Shown one piece after another: positions 11,554 through 23,386 of a stretch of 64,000 nt of DNA. A program made the position numbers and the translations under genes. Source of the DNA: Malaya genurostris. Lineage: Eukaryota > Arthropoda > Insecta > Diptera > Culicidae. The notes under the pieces are model-generated. The model saw only the letters and a program-made list of their open reading frames with translations. It ran no database searches and was not told the DNA's origin. The stretch's first letter is position 1. Each line of letters starts with the position of its first letter. The stretch is from assembly GCF_030247185.1 (NCBI RefSeq), contig NC_080572.1:92209435-92273434 (forward strand). The letters run 5' to 3'.

Positions 11554-12589
11554 CACGGAGAACCCTCCGATCATAAAATTGCGATATCGCAGTTTTTGAT
11601 TTTTGCGATAGTTGACTCAACTAATTTCTTTTTGATTCAACCAATATGGTTTTTGACTTGCGTATATTCAAGTAGTTAAAAAATGTGTTGCTTTGAATGC
11701 TGTCAAATGCCGCAATGGAAAAGCAAAACAATAATCGCAATGGAAAATCAACATTTTTTAGTTGAAATCTGTTCGCGTCGCTTCAAAATGTCAATGAAAA
11801 CAACATCGATGCTTAAAGCGTTTGGGAAAATTGTGTTCGTTCGATTTGAAGAAAATTATGATTCCATGACAAGTGTTTATCGAACAGCGGTGTTGCGATA
11901 AAGTTAACCTTGTTTGAGCTGAAAAAGGTTTGGATACAAATTAGAAAACGTTTACTGATTTGGTGTTACAAAAATCGTACAAAAACCAAAATCACTCATA
12001 GATCAGATCAGTTGTGATTTCGTAACGATAATTTATTCCTTGGTTAAGATCACTTGTGATGAAATCAGTAGTGATTTTTAATGTGCGAGATCAGTGATCT
12101 TAAGATCAGCAGTGATTGGTGGTTTTCCCAGCCCTGTTAATAACTAATGATATTACTTGTCAATATAAAATACTGTTTATATTGGAACAACGATACTTAT
12201 TTCAAATAGATCGTGACTGATATACGTAAGTATATTTTGATAAGTATCGCAAATCAATAACGTTGTTCGAGTTGATTCAATTAATTGGAATGTCGAAAAC
12301 AACTAAAACCGACTTGTTTTTCAACTAACAGAATTTTGTTTCAATAACAACGCCAGTTATTTCAACTAAAATATTTGTTGAAATTGAAAGGTATGTGTCC
12401 TCACTAATTGACAGCATTTTTTTTTCTAACAATTAAATTAGTTGTTTCAACCATCGTTTCTACTAATCGAAAAACAAAAATGACAGTTTAGTTAAAACAA
12501 CAATCGATTAGTTGTACCAAATTTTAACCAATCGAATTCAGAAAATCAACTAATATTCTGGTTGAAATGGGATCGCGGGTGGTTCCGTG
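11554..12589. mobile_element. 1.04-kb non-autonomous TA-target element, cacgga termini
   Basis: Sits within the family-B phrase cgtttag/ta/gttccgg, with TA on both sides (11,552-11,553 and 12,590-12,591). The ends read cacggagaaccctccgatc and, reverse complemented, cacggaaccacccgcgatcc. Internally rich in aactaatt-type words. The frame at 11,683-11,901 is only 72 codons and unrecognised; part of it (gaatgctgtcaaatgcc) recurs at about 29,110-29,175. Tc1/mariner-like by target site; the parent transposase is unknown. Confidence 0.8.
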
Positions 12590-12660
12590 TAGTTCCGGAA
12601 TTATGCCGTTACAAACATACAAACTAATATCCTTCTTTATATAAATAGATTTCTCGAACA

Positions 12661-12991
12661 TTTATGTTGGCAAAACGGAACCGTGCTAAAAACAAACAAT
12701 ATAATATACTGAAGAGTACTGTATTCCGATTACTAAAGAACGATATTGGATTGGATCGCCCAAACAAAAATATCGATATCTCCGTTAATATTGAATGGAT
12801 TCTTGGCTTGTTTGATTAGTATTGGTGTTGGTATATAACTCTCAGCCTTTCGGGCCCCGACAAAGTTTTCCAAAGTTTGAGCGAATGCTTTACCGATGTT
12901 TTAAATTTAAAAAAATAGGTAAAAAGACTAAAATGTAAGAAGCGGTAGTTTTTACATACCTACATAATACAAAATGACGTACTCTTACTCT
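12661..12991. other. AT-rich spacer
   Basis: No gene or repeat recognised between family B and the next family-A copy. Confidence 0.4.
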
Positions 12992-13510
12992 TTTTGCCTT
13001 TCTCTTATAGGAAGACTATACAATCACTGTAAAAACCGATTTTCAAACGTAGGCTCAGAGGGCCGAGTGTCATATACCATTTGACTCAGTTCGTCGAGAT
13101 CACAAAATATCTGTGTGTGTATGTGACAAATAATGTCAATCAATTTTCTAAGAGATGGCTGAACCGATTTTTACAAACTCAAAGTCCACTGAAATATCCG
13201 ATGGTCCCATATACTGCCATTGAATTTTTATCCCGATCTGAATTCCGGTTTCCAGGTAATATGTGCAAATTTAGGAGAAAATGCGAACTGAATTATTTCG
13301 GAAACTACCCAACCGATTTTCACAAAATAAGATGCAAATCAAAGGTCTTGAAATTCTTAAGAAAGTCCACGAAAAGTTGATCCAGATCCGGTTCAGGTAT
13401 TACAGTGCAAAGACATTCATCTAGTTGGCAGATCTTGTTAGTTAGTGAATATATAAAACTACTTTTGGGACTACTAGTCTCCGGTTTCCGCTTCCGAAAG
13501 CACCGACGTC
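12992..13510 (+). repeat. Family-A repeat copy
   Basis: Contains tttgcctttctcttatagga, gaaaaccgattttcaaac-like text, the gggccgagtgtcatatacca signature, a short GT run at 13,110 and gatggctgaaccgattttta. It continues into ggtttccgcttccgaaagca, a module also seen at 40,390 and 56,545. Confidence 0.75.
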
Positions 13511-15084
13511 ATTCAAAAACTACTGCACCAATTTTTTTTCAAATTTTGCACATATAAATACATATAAAAACTAGATCCCAACGTTTTCCTTTTCGTTGTT
13601 TGTTACTTTGGGGGGGTCTAACAGCTACAAAATGGCGGATTTTTTCGTGAAAAATCGTAGTTTTAACTTTGAACAACTACCAAAAATTAAAAAAAAAATC
13701 AAACAGAACCTTTGTGGTCTAGAAAAACTTCTACTCTAACTATGCTGCGTTTATTTGTTCGCTTGTGGTTACTCTGCGCTGGACACCGCAAATCATGATT
13801 TTTAGGAAGCGTCCTCAAAAATTTTTCCACGAAAAAATTACAAAATGTTGTTCGAATGATGCTTTTTATCATGCAAAACAATTGAATTTATTTTGTTGAA
13901 CGATAATTCTGGAAAAAAATCGCAAAAATGATGATTTTTTTTCATCGTTCAGACCCTACCCTCCCCTTAAGGCGACGCACAGTGGTCCGAAACTGAAAAA
14001 AGACGGTCAAAAGTATGTACTGACTTTCGCTGATTTTTAAAAGCTAACGTGTCTTCGAAGAAGTTTTACAAGATAATATAACGCTTCTTTTGAAAGTAAT
14101 ACCTCAATTTTTGTTAAGGGGGCAGTACCAATTTCGAATTAACACAATCTATTTTTCACAAAAAAAAATTTTTCTACCTCCTCTTGAAGAAAAAAACATT
14201 TGAAGTATTTTTGCTGAAGATATAAATAATGTAGAAAAATTATATTTTGAGATATATTCGATTTATTTTAAAAACAGTTTTTTTGAATTTGTCTACGTAG
14301 AATCTAGCTCTATTACCTAAGTATCTACTGCAAAGTTTTAGATAGCATTTAAATGAGAAAAAATGGGAAAAATACTTTTCACAACCTAATCAATCAATTA
14401 GTTAATTAATGTTACCTATTGAATCATTGCTTAGTCGCGTTGCATTCTATAAATCAGTATCAGTCACGCTGTCATCCGAGTTTTCTGTGTCGCTAATTTC
14501 TTGCTCTGTATTTTCTTGTTCTGTTGTAAGTTCTACCAAATTAATTTCAAATTAATATAGTGTATAACAAGATAATAATGTATATAGATATTTACTATAC
14601 ATGCTATGCATGTATGCAATTCAATGAAAGATATTTCTATCCGATTTCCGAGGAGGAGTGAAACCAGCGACTACCAGTCTGGACGCGCGTTAACACGCAT
14701 AAACAAGCTCATGCTTGCACGTGCGCAGCTTAAGCAAATTGTTGCGATTTTTATTTTGTTTACTTTTTCACAATTAACAATATTCGAAAAAATCTAAGTG
14801 GAACTCGATGCAATTTTTTTAGACCTTTTCAAGGTTAGTTTTAATTATTGAGCATCCGAAAAATTAGCAAAACCTCAACACATATTTAAAAAAATGGAAA
14901 AATGTTTTCTAAACAAAATATGATAAAGTACTGTAAAAGTACAAACTTTTACAAAGAGATTCCATGTTTAGACGTGTAAATAAATTGAGTTATCGCGAAG
15001 CAACACGATTTTTAAGGCGAGATGTCGATCGTGCGACGCTCACTGCAAATGTGAGTTACAGAAATAGCAGACGCCCTCCGTTTC
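13511..15084. other. AT-rich sequence, no confident gene
   Basis: Contains a partly self-complementary stretch (ggggggtctaac at 13,613; agaccctaccctcccctt at about 13,951) suggesting an eroded fold-back repeat. On the minus strand at about 14,445-14,550 an acidic reading frame of about 30 codons ends at TAG (...ISDTENSDDSVTDTDL); it has no convincing start or splice site, so I do not call it a gene. Confidence 0.35.
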
Positions 15085-15745
15085 TTAACCATTCATGGTT
15101 TCAGCACGAATAGTACTCAAGATATTCTCATTGGAAAATAAATTGGATTGGGAATATATTTTCCTATAAATATTGTAAAAGTTTGCTGCATTAAGTTGCA
15201 TATTTCGCTTCGGTACAAGGTTTCCTAGGTAAAAAAGGTAAAATGATGTATAACTTTTGTAGAAAAGTATAAACCTATGCATTCCCTTCTACAAAATTAT
15301 GGGATTTTATATTTTCTACAATTATTTCAAACAAAGTATGCATAAAAAATAACTCGAAACAAGTTATGATTTAAAAACTAGTTTTAAGGGGGTTGCCATA
15401 ATTCAATAACTAAAACTAACTTTGAAAAGGCCTAAAAAAGATTCCATCGAGTTCAACTTTGATTTTTTTATAGTATTGGGTATATCTTTTTCTATAAATT
15501 TTGTAAAAATGCGCTGCATAAAGTTGCATATTTCGCTTCGGTGCAAGGTTTTATCACAAGTAAAAAAAGGTAATTTGTTGTATAACTTTGCCAGAAAAGA
15601 ACAAACCTATGCACTACCGTCAACAAAAATATGGGATTTTTTATTTTCTTCAATTATTCCAAACAAAGTAGGCAGATCAAAATAAATCGGAACAAGTTAT
15701 GAATAAAAAACTGATTTTTAGGGGTTTGCCATAAAAACGCTTTGT
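15085..15745. repeat. Tandem duplication, about 328-bp period
   Basis: The words gttgcatatttcgcttcgg (15,195 and 15,523), caaacctatgca-like text, caaagta(t/g)gca and aaacaagttatga occur twice in the same order. Each unit ends in a ggg(g)gtttgccata-like motif. The two units have diverged considerably, so this is older than the 246-bp duplication near 2.3 kb. Confidence 0.75.
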
Positions 15746-16039
15746 ATAACTGGAACGGTGCGACCTAGACTTTTGGTATATTTGACAAAGTAAAATATTT
15801 TTAATAGTTCTAAAACTTTGTAGAAGAAAAAATATTTCTATCACTTCAGAAAAAAAGTTATGGTTATATTTTTGTCAAAGTAGGCCATGAATAATTTGGG
15901 ATAGAGTCAAATTACGCGGTATATATTTTTAAATAATTTCTTAAAAGCAACTATATGCATTAAAAGAACGGTTTGGTAGCTACTGACTTATGTCCACGTT
16001 TTTATTGATTCGAATCACTGTGCAACGATGCAAAAAGGG

Positions 16040-16850
16040 TAAAGTAAATTTCTTCTAAATTTAGAGCACATGCGGATTGATAAAAAAAGGTATCATCTCA
16101 CTGCTAGGTGGATTAAGCACGTTTTTATAAATGAAACTACGTGATACAAAATAAACGAGCGAATAGGATTTAGACAAAAAAGTTGATTCATTGCATTGAA
16201 ATATTCTAAACAGTTATTATAAAATCATTTTAAATCACCAAACAAAGGTCAACAGATTTCACGCGCTTCTTGATTCTTTATTATTTCCGCTTTATTATTT
16301 TAATTATTTATTGAAATTATTAATTGGTTATATTAGTTGATCTGGGCAGCCGGCTACCGAGAAAAATATTAATTTACTGTTTGAAATATTAATATCAAGT
16401 GTTTTTTACTATGTATTCAATATACCGATATATGTTATCTCTGTTATTAACTTTGTAATATAAACGGATTTGCGCAATGGTTGATTTTTATCATTCATTT
16501 TATAATCCTGAAAGACAATCAATAACATGGAAGAAGAAATCATTCCTAATAAAACTTTTCTACGAAGCTAGACGGAAATTGATAGGTTGAATAAAGAGAT
16601 GAATGATTTAGTAAAATAGAGTAATCAGAAGTAAAACATTGAAAATATCTGATAACTGAAAGGAAAAAGAAACTCCTGCAATTGTCGCCTTTTACGACAT
16701 GGAAGCAGGAACCCAGTGGATCTATTCTTGGTTCATTTTTTTCCGCCGGATTCCACACGGCATCTAGGCTGGTACAGTCCGGAGAGAGCTAATAGGTACT
16801 ATCAATCTCCTAGTGGACCCCAGCCCCTAAAGTAAATTTCTTCTAAATTT
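16040..16850. mobile_element. 765-bp insertion bounded by 23-bp direct repeats
   Basis: The 23-bp word beginning taaagtaaatttcttctaaa lies at 16,040-16,062 and again at 16,828-16,850, interrupting a family-A copy whose parts continue on either side. The insert's left part resembles 23,226-23,290. Its right part, read on the minus strand, starts ggggctggggtccactagga and includes catgtcgtaaaaggcgac, a motif I associate loosely with insect retroelements. An exact long direct repeat looks like a target-site duplication, but 23 bp is long and no poly(A) is visible, so the class is uncertain. Confidence 0.5.
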
Positions 16851-17195
16851 GGCTCAGAACTGATTTAATTTCTAGGCTATATAAGTTACTTAAGAAAAGA
16901 ACCGATTTCGGCTATACCGGTTCCCGGTTCCAGTAGTACCGGAAATAGTGGTCAAAAACTCTAAAACGAGACTCACTCAATTTTCTTAGAGATAATTTGA
17001 TCGATTTCCACTAACTATAGTCGTAGGTTGTAGTTTATTTTCATCCGGGTCCAACTTCCGGTTCCAGAACTATAGGGTCAAGTGCGTTTAATCATTTAGT
17101 GCGCATTTTATTCAAGATTGAAAAAGTATATAAATAATATGAGAAAGGCATCATTACACGACTATTAAAATTATATTAAATAGTGGATTAAAAAA
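16851..17195 (+). repeat. Family-A repeat, right part
   Basis: Contains aaccgatttcggctataccg, ccaacttccggttccagaac and the terminal gagaaaggcatcattacac. The last motif is altered by an extra attaaaattatatta before gtggatta, a change shared with 25,862-25,930 because the region is duplicated. Confidence 0.7.
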
Positions 17196-17880
17196 GGTTT
17201 TTGTCATCGAAATTGTATCAGTATGATTTACCAGAGTTTGCACCCACTCGGGCAAACTCTGGTAAAACGTCTCTTAGCGCTGTACAATACCCTGTTTAGC
17301 CCCGAGAAATACTACCAAACTTTTTCTTTCAAAATGGATTGCGATACCCCACGTGCAAAGCAAAAGACTAGTGCCATAAATATAATACTTTAACAAGAAA
17401 ACTATGGTAAAGTTCGAGGGTGTTTCAAAACGAAATTCGAAATATTATCGGTTGTTGGCACCATAAACCAGAAGAGATATCAATAAAACCCCGATTTAAA
17501 CCTTTCCTTCCTTTGCCCCCTTAGTTTTTGGTTATCTGATAAAGTTCCGGAGCAACTTCAGCGAAGAGATGAACTACTTGTTGAGTTCTGGGAAAGCCAA
17601 CTATTAAATGACAGGGACAATAATATTACCCGCTAGAAATTAATTAACTGTCCTGACAGTACCAATTAACGAGTTAATAAGAACTGCTATCAGGTTACAG
17701 TACAAGTGAAAAAGTACGCAACAGGACACCAATAATCGTAAATTTCCTGCACGAATAATTATTTTACCGATGTAAAATTTCTCTCCACGAAGAACACCAC
17801 ATTCTGATGAAACCGCAAATCACACCGCGTCAGCGTTCGCGTATTTGCCATGTCCACTCTGAGAACTGCCGCCCACTAAT
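17113..17880 (+). repeat. Segmental duplication, copy 1 (768 bp)
   Basis: Matches 25,848-26,614 with about 15 differences seen by eye, i.e. about 98% identity, and no large gaps. Copy 1 passes without a break into single-copy DNA at 17,881, so it is probably the original. It includes a perfect short inverted repeat (taccagagtttgc .. gcaaactctggta near 17,231 and 17,253). No coding frame of note. Confidence 0.88.
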
Positions 17881-19918
17881 CTTCGGTGTGCCTCCGGCCA
17901 GTAAATCTAAATTAACTCACATTTCACGATTGTTTTTATTGAATTCCAAACACCATTCGGATCGTAAATTTTTATCGTCCAGTCTGCCAGCAAACCGAGG
18001 CTAAGTAATTTGAACGACAATTTATTTTGCGTACGTATATAGCGTACTTACCGTTGTTTTCAGTATGCGATCGACACCCCGGGATTGAGCTTTTTATTTT
18101 TTCGTCATTTCTTCTGATCCTTGTGCAAACACGCTTGGATTTGAATTTGCATTTCATGGGAGCAGCAGTTCCAACGCGTCCGGACCGGTTAGCCGTCGGT
18201 GCTTAGTGCGAGTAAGTCTCGATCATATTTTATTGAAATTAATTCTTCGATTTCGCACTTGGTGTCTGATTTCCGTAGGGGTCTGTGTTTGAGCGGGACG
18301 CAGGCACGGACCTGTGAACGGTGTCTGTGCGGGTAGATGAGGTACATTGCGATCATGCAGAGACTTGGAAACGAAACGGTAACGTATTCATAAAGCAGCA
18401 AGCGGCCAATTGAGCGGTGTGAATCAAGCCGTTCGACTGCATCGGTTATACTCATTGCAAACATGCGTTTAAAATTGTGATTTTTACGCTACCAATCTGA
18501 TTGGAAGATTATTGGTATGAATTGAACACGACATGATCGGGCTGGTTTGAATCTGAAGAAGTCTTTCAGATTTGTTTCCTGTCAGTTCTGTACTGTGGTG
18601 GTTGTAAAATAATTTAAATAAGTGTGATTTGAGCTCCTGTGAAATAATTTGTTGCGAAATTGCACGTAGATTCGGCAAGAGTTGTGTTTCTCGAATCCCT
18701 CTTCTAGTTTTCCGATCTTTTTTTTTTGGAATCGAATTCGTTTGAATACAGTTAGAAAAATAAAAACATTACTATTTATCTCTAGCAGTTCTAGAAGCAG
18801 TAAGCTTAACTTTCGGTTTACTCGCCTGCTACATATTCCGTTCATAGAGCTTTAATTACTTAAATAGGAAGGGCCCGCGCCAATCGTTATCTTACTAGTA
18901 ACAACAACCAAATATTTGAAGAAAAATTGTCTTGAACAGCCGACTTCCTCACATCTCCAGCTACGATAACGCGGAGTTTATCTACCACCTGCACTCAAAC
19001 AAGTGGCTGTCGGCACTTTCAGACAAGATTCAAATTAGGGTAAAATATTTGCCCAAGTAGCTTTCTACTTGCCGTTCGGAGGCACGTTACAACCGTCTTT
19101 TGTAATCTCAGAAGATCCCCCGCGGAAAACACCGACGCACATGGACCCGTGAGTTTTTCTCGTCGCCTTCTTCCATGGCTGGTGACAAACATTCCGCCTT
19201 CGGTTATGAACATAAAAAATCTAAACAAAACAAAAAGGTGACTTTACGGTGGCGGCAATGCATAAAAAGCGAAAAAAAGGCTGAAAACTTCGCCTTGGCA
19301 TCAAAGGAATAACTAATTCTCACCCGCGCTCGTACATCGCTGCAATTGAACGCGTTATCTTTTCTCTACCCCATTTTCAAAGAACTGACTTCTTCAGCGA
19401 CTCTTAGCTACCTCCAGGTTGTCTCGTGTTCCGGCGGCTGCCTATTTGGAGTGTGCTTATGAGTGGCTATTCGGAAGAAAAAATAAAGCGAACGGGAGCG
19501 GTGCGTAGCTTTGCTTTAGCCTTTGATAAGATGCACTAATTTAGAGATCCGAACAAATATGTGCATTTTACGTTTTATCAAAGCCGAGATGAGCTATTCT
19601 TTTATCCATATGGACTTCTTGACAACTGTAAGTAGCTAGGTACTTGAAAAGATACCGCGAGAAATGCAAATCTTGAAAGGGAAACTTTGTTAAGTTAATG
19701 ATTAATATTTGCACTAGAAAGAAAGACAACTAGTTGTAACTGTTGGTATGACAGTTTTATTCTGATACTAGCACTCGTCATAGGGCATGTTACAATTACC
19801 AACTGTCGCTCGAGATCCCTTTTAGTTAATTTTCGTTGATTGTATTCATATAATATAAGAACACAGAAAACACGTGAATAATTTCGAGCCGTGTATATTT
19901 TTGTTGACAATCTATCCA
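17881..19918. other. Single-copy island
   Basis: About 2 kb with relatively high GC and no repeats shared with the rest of the window. Overlapping short open frames exist on both strands, but none shows domains or splice context that I can support. It may be host intron, UTR or regulatory DNA. Confidence 0.4.
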
Positions 19919-20290
19919 CTGGTTTTCATCAAGCTATGGAAAAAGACGCACCAGCACATGATTGCGTAAAAGCAACGATGAAATAGAAGGATTTTCGGTA
20001 CGGATTGGTCCACCATCCCCCGTATTTTCCAGACCTGGCCCCTAGCGATTATTATCTATTTCCAAACCGGAAAAGATTTCTCCAGGGAAGGAAATTTTCG
20101 TCGATTGCTGAGGTCATTGCAGAAACGAAAACCTATTTTGAAGACCTTTACAAATCTTTTTTTTTTCAAAGGACATCAAAATGTTGGAGGACCTATCGTT
20201 CAATTGTATCGCTCCAGATGGAGATGGAATTTTAGGGAAAAAATCGACTTTTTCTTTGTCAGGCCCGGGACATCTCATCCCATGTAGGAC
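19919..20290 (+). pseudogene. mariner transposase 3' fragment
   Basis: Only the carboxyl third of a mariner transposase remains. The reading begins with DAPAHD (expected DNAPAH, around the second catalytic Asp), meets a TAG at 19,983, then continues LVHHPPYFPDLAPSDYYLFP, which contains the third catalytic aspartate, then IAEVIAETKTYFEDL and a frameshifted tail after a poly-T run at 20,158-20,166. No terminal inverted repeat was identified, so its boundaries are approximate. A different subfamily from the 5.4-kb mariner, judging by residue differences. Confidence 0.85.
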
Positions 20291-20549
20291 TATAAAAATA
20301 AGCTTATTTTACACCACAAGAACTGTCATGAGCTAATTCTTAATTTAGACACATACCTTATGATCAAAAAAAAAATCGGAATTTTCATTTCAAAATTCCC
20401 GCGCTTGTCCAATCGGTAAACTTTTATTCTCTCAACACTGGCAACACTTTTATACACATTCTGTCAAATTTTGACGCATGTCGTACGATTAGTTTTTGTT
20501 TGACGTCTATACAAAGAAGTTGAAAAATTTTCGTGTGGCGATTTTTATA

Positions 20550-21470
20550 ATGGATGAAAATTTAGAACAACGTGCGTGCATCAAATTTTGTGTTGCAAAT
20601 GGGTTTAAGTGTTCCGAAACGTTGAAAATGTTAGAAAAGGTCTTTGATGAATCGTGTCTAGGAAAAACACAGGCATAAGAGTGGTATAAACGCTTCAAAG
20701 TTGGTCGTACAAGCTTGGATCATGATGAGATCCCTGGCCGCCCAACAACATCTGTTACTGAAGAAAACATTGATTCGGCGAAGCAAATCGTGTTGCAAAA
20801 TCGTTCTGTACCGATTAGAGAGATTGCTGTGTTGTTGGGCATCTCTTATGGATCAGCCGAACACATTTTAATGTCGTTTTCGCTTGATGCCAAACCTAAC
20901 CCAGTTTCCACACTAACTGCTGTCAAACCGTTTGTTTGAAGCTAGTTTCGAACCTAGTTTTAACGTTGTTGAACTGAAAATCGAGTCAGTTTCGAACCTG
21001 GTAATTATGTCAGGTTTGCTCAAACCCCCGTTGCTAAGTGCGAAATCAACACAGTTTCGTGAAAAGTGTTTGTTTAATGAAACTACTCTGGGTCAGTTTC
21101 AGTTTTCTCAAGCGAAAACAACATAACTGATGTTTGGGTTTGAAACGCGTCGCTTCTCGGCTGGTGCCGAAACAGCTGAATTCCATTCAAAAACAATGTC
21201 GTGTATGCGTTGGTTGTGTCGCAGTTTTTGGCCAAAAACTCAACCAATGTCATCAACCAAGCACCGTACTCTCCAGATATGGCCCCGTGTGACTCTTCCC
21301 CAGACTCAAATTGCCATTGCGGGGAACGCGTTTTGAGACCATAGAGACCAAAAACGAGAATTCGCTGCGTGAACTAAAGGCCATACCTTCGGCGGCCTAT
21401 AAAACTTGTATGGAACATTGGATCAAGCGTTGGCATGCATGTATTGACGCAGGAGGAGAGTACTTTTAAG
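20550..21470 (+). pseudogene. mariner transposase relic pierced by a MITE
   Basis: The start at ATG 20,550 (MDENLEQRACIKFC) is typical of a mariner amino-terminal HTH domain. A TAA follows after GKTQA (20,676), then EWYKRFKVGRT and GRPTTSVTEEN and IREIAVLLGISYGSAEHIL up to 20,870. The reading is interrupted by the 252-bp MITE, then resumes with GLKRVASRLVPKQL-like coding after a one-base loss. The centre holding the first two catalytic Asp is largely deleted; the tail LPLRGTRFETIE...KRWHACIDAGGEYF runs to about 21,470. Clearly dead. N-terminal sequence groups it with the rosa/cecropia-like mariners rather than with the 5.4-kb element. Confidence 0.9.
20872..21123 (+). mobile_element. 252-bp MITE with TAA target duplication (copy 1)
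   Basis: Ends tgtcgttttcgcttga and tcaagcgaaaacaaca form terminal inverted repeats. TAA lies immediately outside both ends (20,869-20,871 and 21,124-21,126). A 3-bp TWA duplication points to the PIF/Harbinger superfamily. A second 252-bp copy, inverted, is at 30,625-30,876. The internal sequence has several gaaac/gtttc-type repeats (e.g. tttcgaaccta). No coding capacity. Confidence 0.88.
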
Positions 21471-21579
21471 GCGATAATAAAGAAATTTATTAAAAATTGA
21501 AATTTTGCATTATCACCCGTTTTATATATATATATAAAAAATTGGTATAGAATTCGCTCAAACTTTAAAAATTTTTTCC

Positions 21580-23292
21580 GAGGCCCGGAGGGCCGAATGT
21601 CATATACCAATCGATTCAGCTCGACGAACTGAACAAATGTCCGTGTGTGTGTATGTGTCTGTATGTGTATTGTCAACTAAGAGGTCGAGATCTCAGAGAT
21701 GGCTGGACCGATTTTTATCAAACTAGATCAAACGCAAATGAAAGGTCTTCCCGTCACCCTGAACGCTATTGAATGGTTTTGAGATTGGATGTTTACTTTT
21801 TGAGTTATACGAAGTTTTATGTAAAATTTTTTAGTTTTTTGACAGTATCTGTCACACTTGACATTGAAAACAGAATATGTTTCTATACTTAGATTCCACA
21901 CGGTAATAGCTATCCAACAAACCATAGATTGTTAAAATCCGTCTATTTTCAACGGAGATATCGACATTTTTGTATAAGCGACATTTCCCCCTATTCCAGC
22001 AGTAGGAGTTTTGAGCGCTGTATGACAAAGCAATGCTTGGGAGCAACGTGAAACACTGTTTTTTATACTGTTACATACAATTGTTTCTAAGTACCAAAAA
22101 GACTGTGTACAGCATCCTTTTTCATGATAATTTGCCTCGGACAGATTTTAGCACGGTTCGTTTTTGGCAACATAATCGTTCGAATATGCCATATGTAAAC
22201 CAGATGATATCAGCATTTTCGAGTTGAATGTAATTCCATAATTATATTGATTTAAACTACTTACAGCAATAAATGCTGGAAGAACATAACTTCCATATAC
22301 CATACGACTCAGCTCGTCGAGATCAGCAATGCGTGTGTGACAAATAATTTCACTCAATTTTATCTGAGATGGCTAAACCGTTTTCTACAGACTCAGATTC
22401 ATATGAAAAGTAGTATACTCCGAAACAAGGTTCCTGAATTACGTTTGGATCCGACTTCTGATTGCGGAACCATAGGATGATATGTGAAACGAAATTCAAA
22501 TAATGCAATTCATTTTTCTCGTAGATGGCTGAACCGATCTAAGATTCAAACGAAATCTAAGAATCATCTATGATTCAAATGAGAGGTCTTAAAATCCTAT
22601 AAAACATCTTACTTTTTAGTCAGATCCGATTTTTGGTTTAGGAGATATCGGGTTTGCAGATTTGGATAGTCGATTACCAAATAAATTTATTTCAGTTTAA
22701 GCGGTATTCGTTTTTGGATTCGGAATGTACTCCCAAATTTTAATTTGCACTACAATTTCATCGAATCGTTTCTCAAAGCTCAATCATTTTCTCAAAAAGG
22801 CCAAATCGAGCTTCAAAAACAAAAATTCAAATTAAAGGACCTAAGGTCCCATACAAAATTGGTAAATTTTATCCGATTCTGGAATTACAGATGATGAGTT
22901 TTTAAAATTCATACCAATATAGAAGATGTAAATTGTTTGGCGTATTAATTTATGGCCATTCGAATCATTTTGGGTTATGCTAGTTCCTGAAAACCGGCTC
23001 TGCAAGTACCATCAATAATGACGAAAAACTCTAAAGAGGAACTTACTTCGACATCTCATGGAATGTTCAATCGATTGTCACACGTTAAGATTGAAATTCG
23101 ATAAGATTTGCAGTTTCGATATTACAGGGTATTGAGTGATTAAAATCTCAATTTGCCGTTTAAAACGACGGTAATTAAAATAATGTCATGAGAACTAAAA
23201 CTACTAAGAATATCCATGCAAAAAACACATGCGGATTTATAAAAAAAAGGTATCATCTCACTGCTAGATGGATTAATCACGTTTTTAATAAA
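21580..23292 (+). repeat. Family-A repeats, two or more merged copies
   Basis: One copy begins at ggcccggagggccgaatgtc (21,583) with a GT run at about 21,640; another begins at ccatacgactcagctcgtcg (about 22,298). Modules with ccgattttt and gatccgactt continue, ending in tcactgctagatggattaat at 23,277. AT-rich unassigned DNA separates the pieces. Open frames inside are incidental. Confidence 0.65.
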
Positions 23293-23386
23293 ATTCCGGT
23301 TCTTTTTTGATCTTAGGGTATTTGAAATGATTTCAAAAATCGTGTATGTAGTTTAAATGTTAACACATTTTTGTGCAAAACCAATA

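Larger units (their letters stand above)
9241..12660. repeat. Old AT-rich repeat (family B), split by two transposons
   Basis: Begins near gcagaattacccggtgttgc and consists of degenerate subunits such as ggacacttgctac, ccctataaaaata, caagaagtatctgtgcc and ggcaatccgttcagtag, ending attatgccgttacaaacata. Related sequence at 51,200-52,445 confirms a dispersed family. Removing the insertions at 10,285-11,074 and 11,554-12,589 leaves about 1.6 kb. No coding potential; I cannot name the family. Confidence 0.65.
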
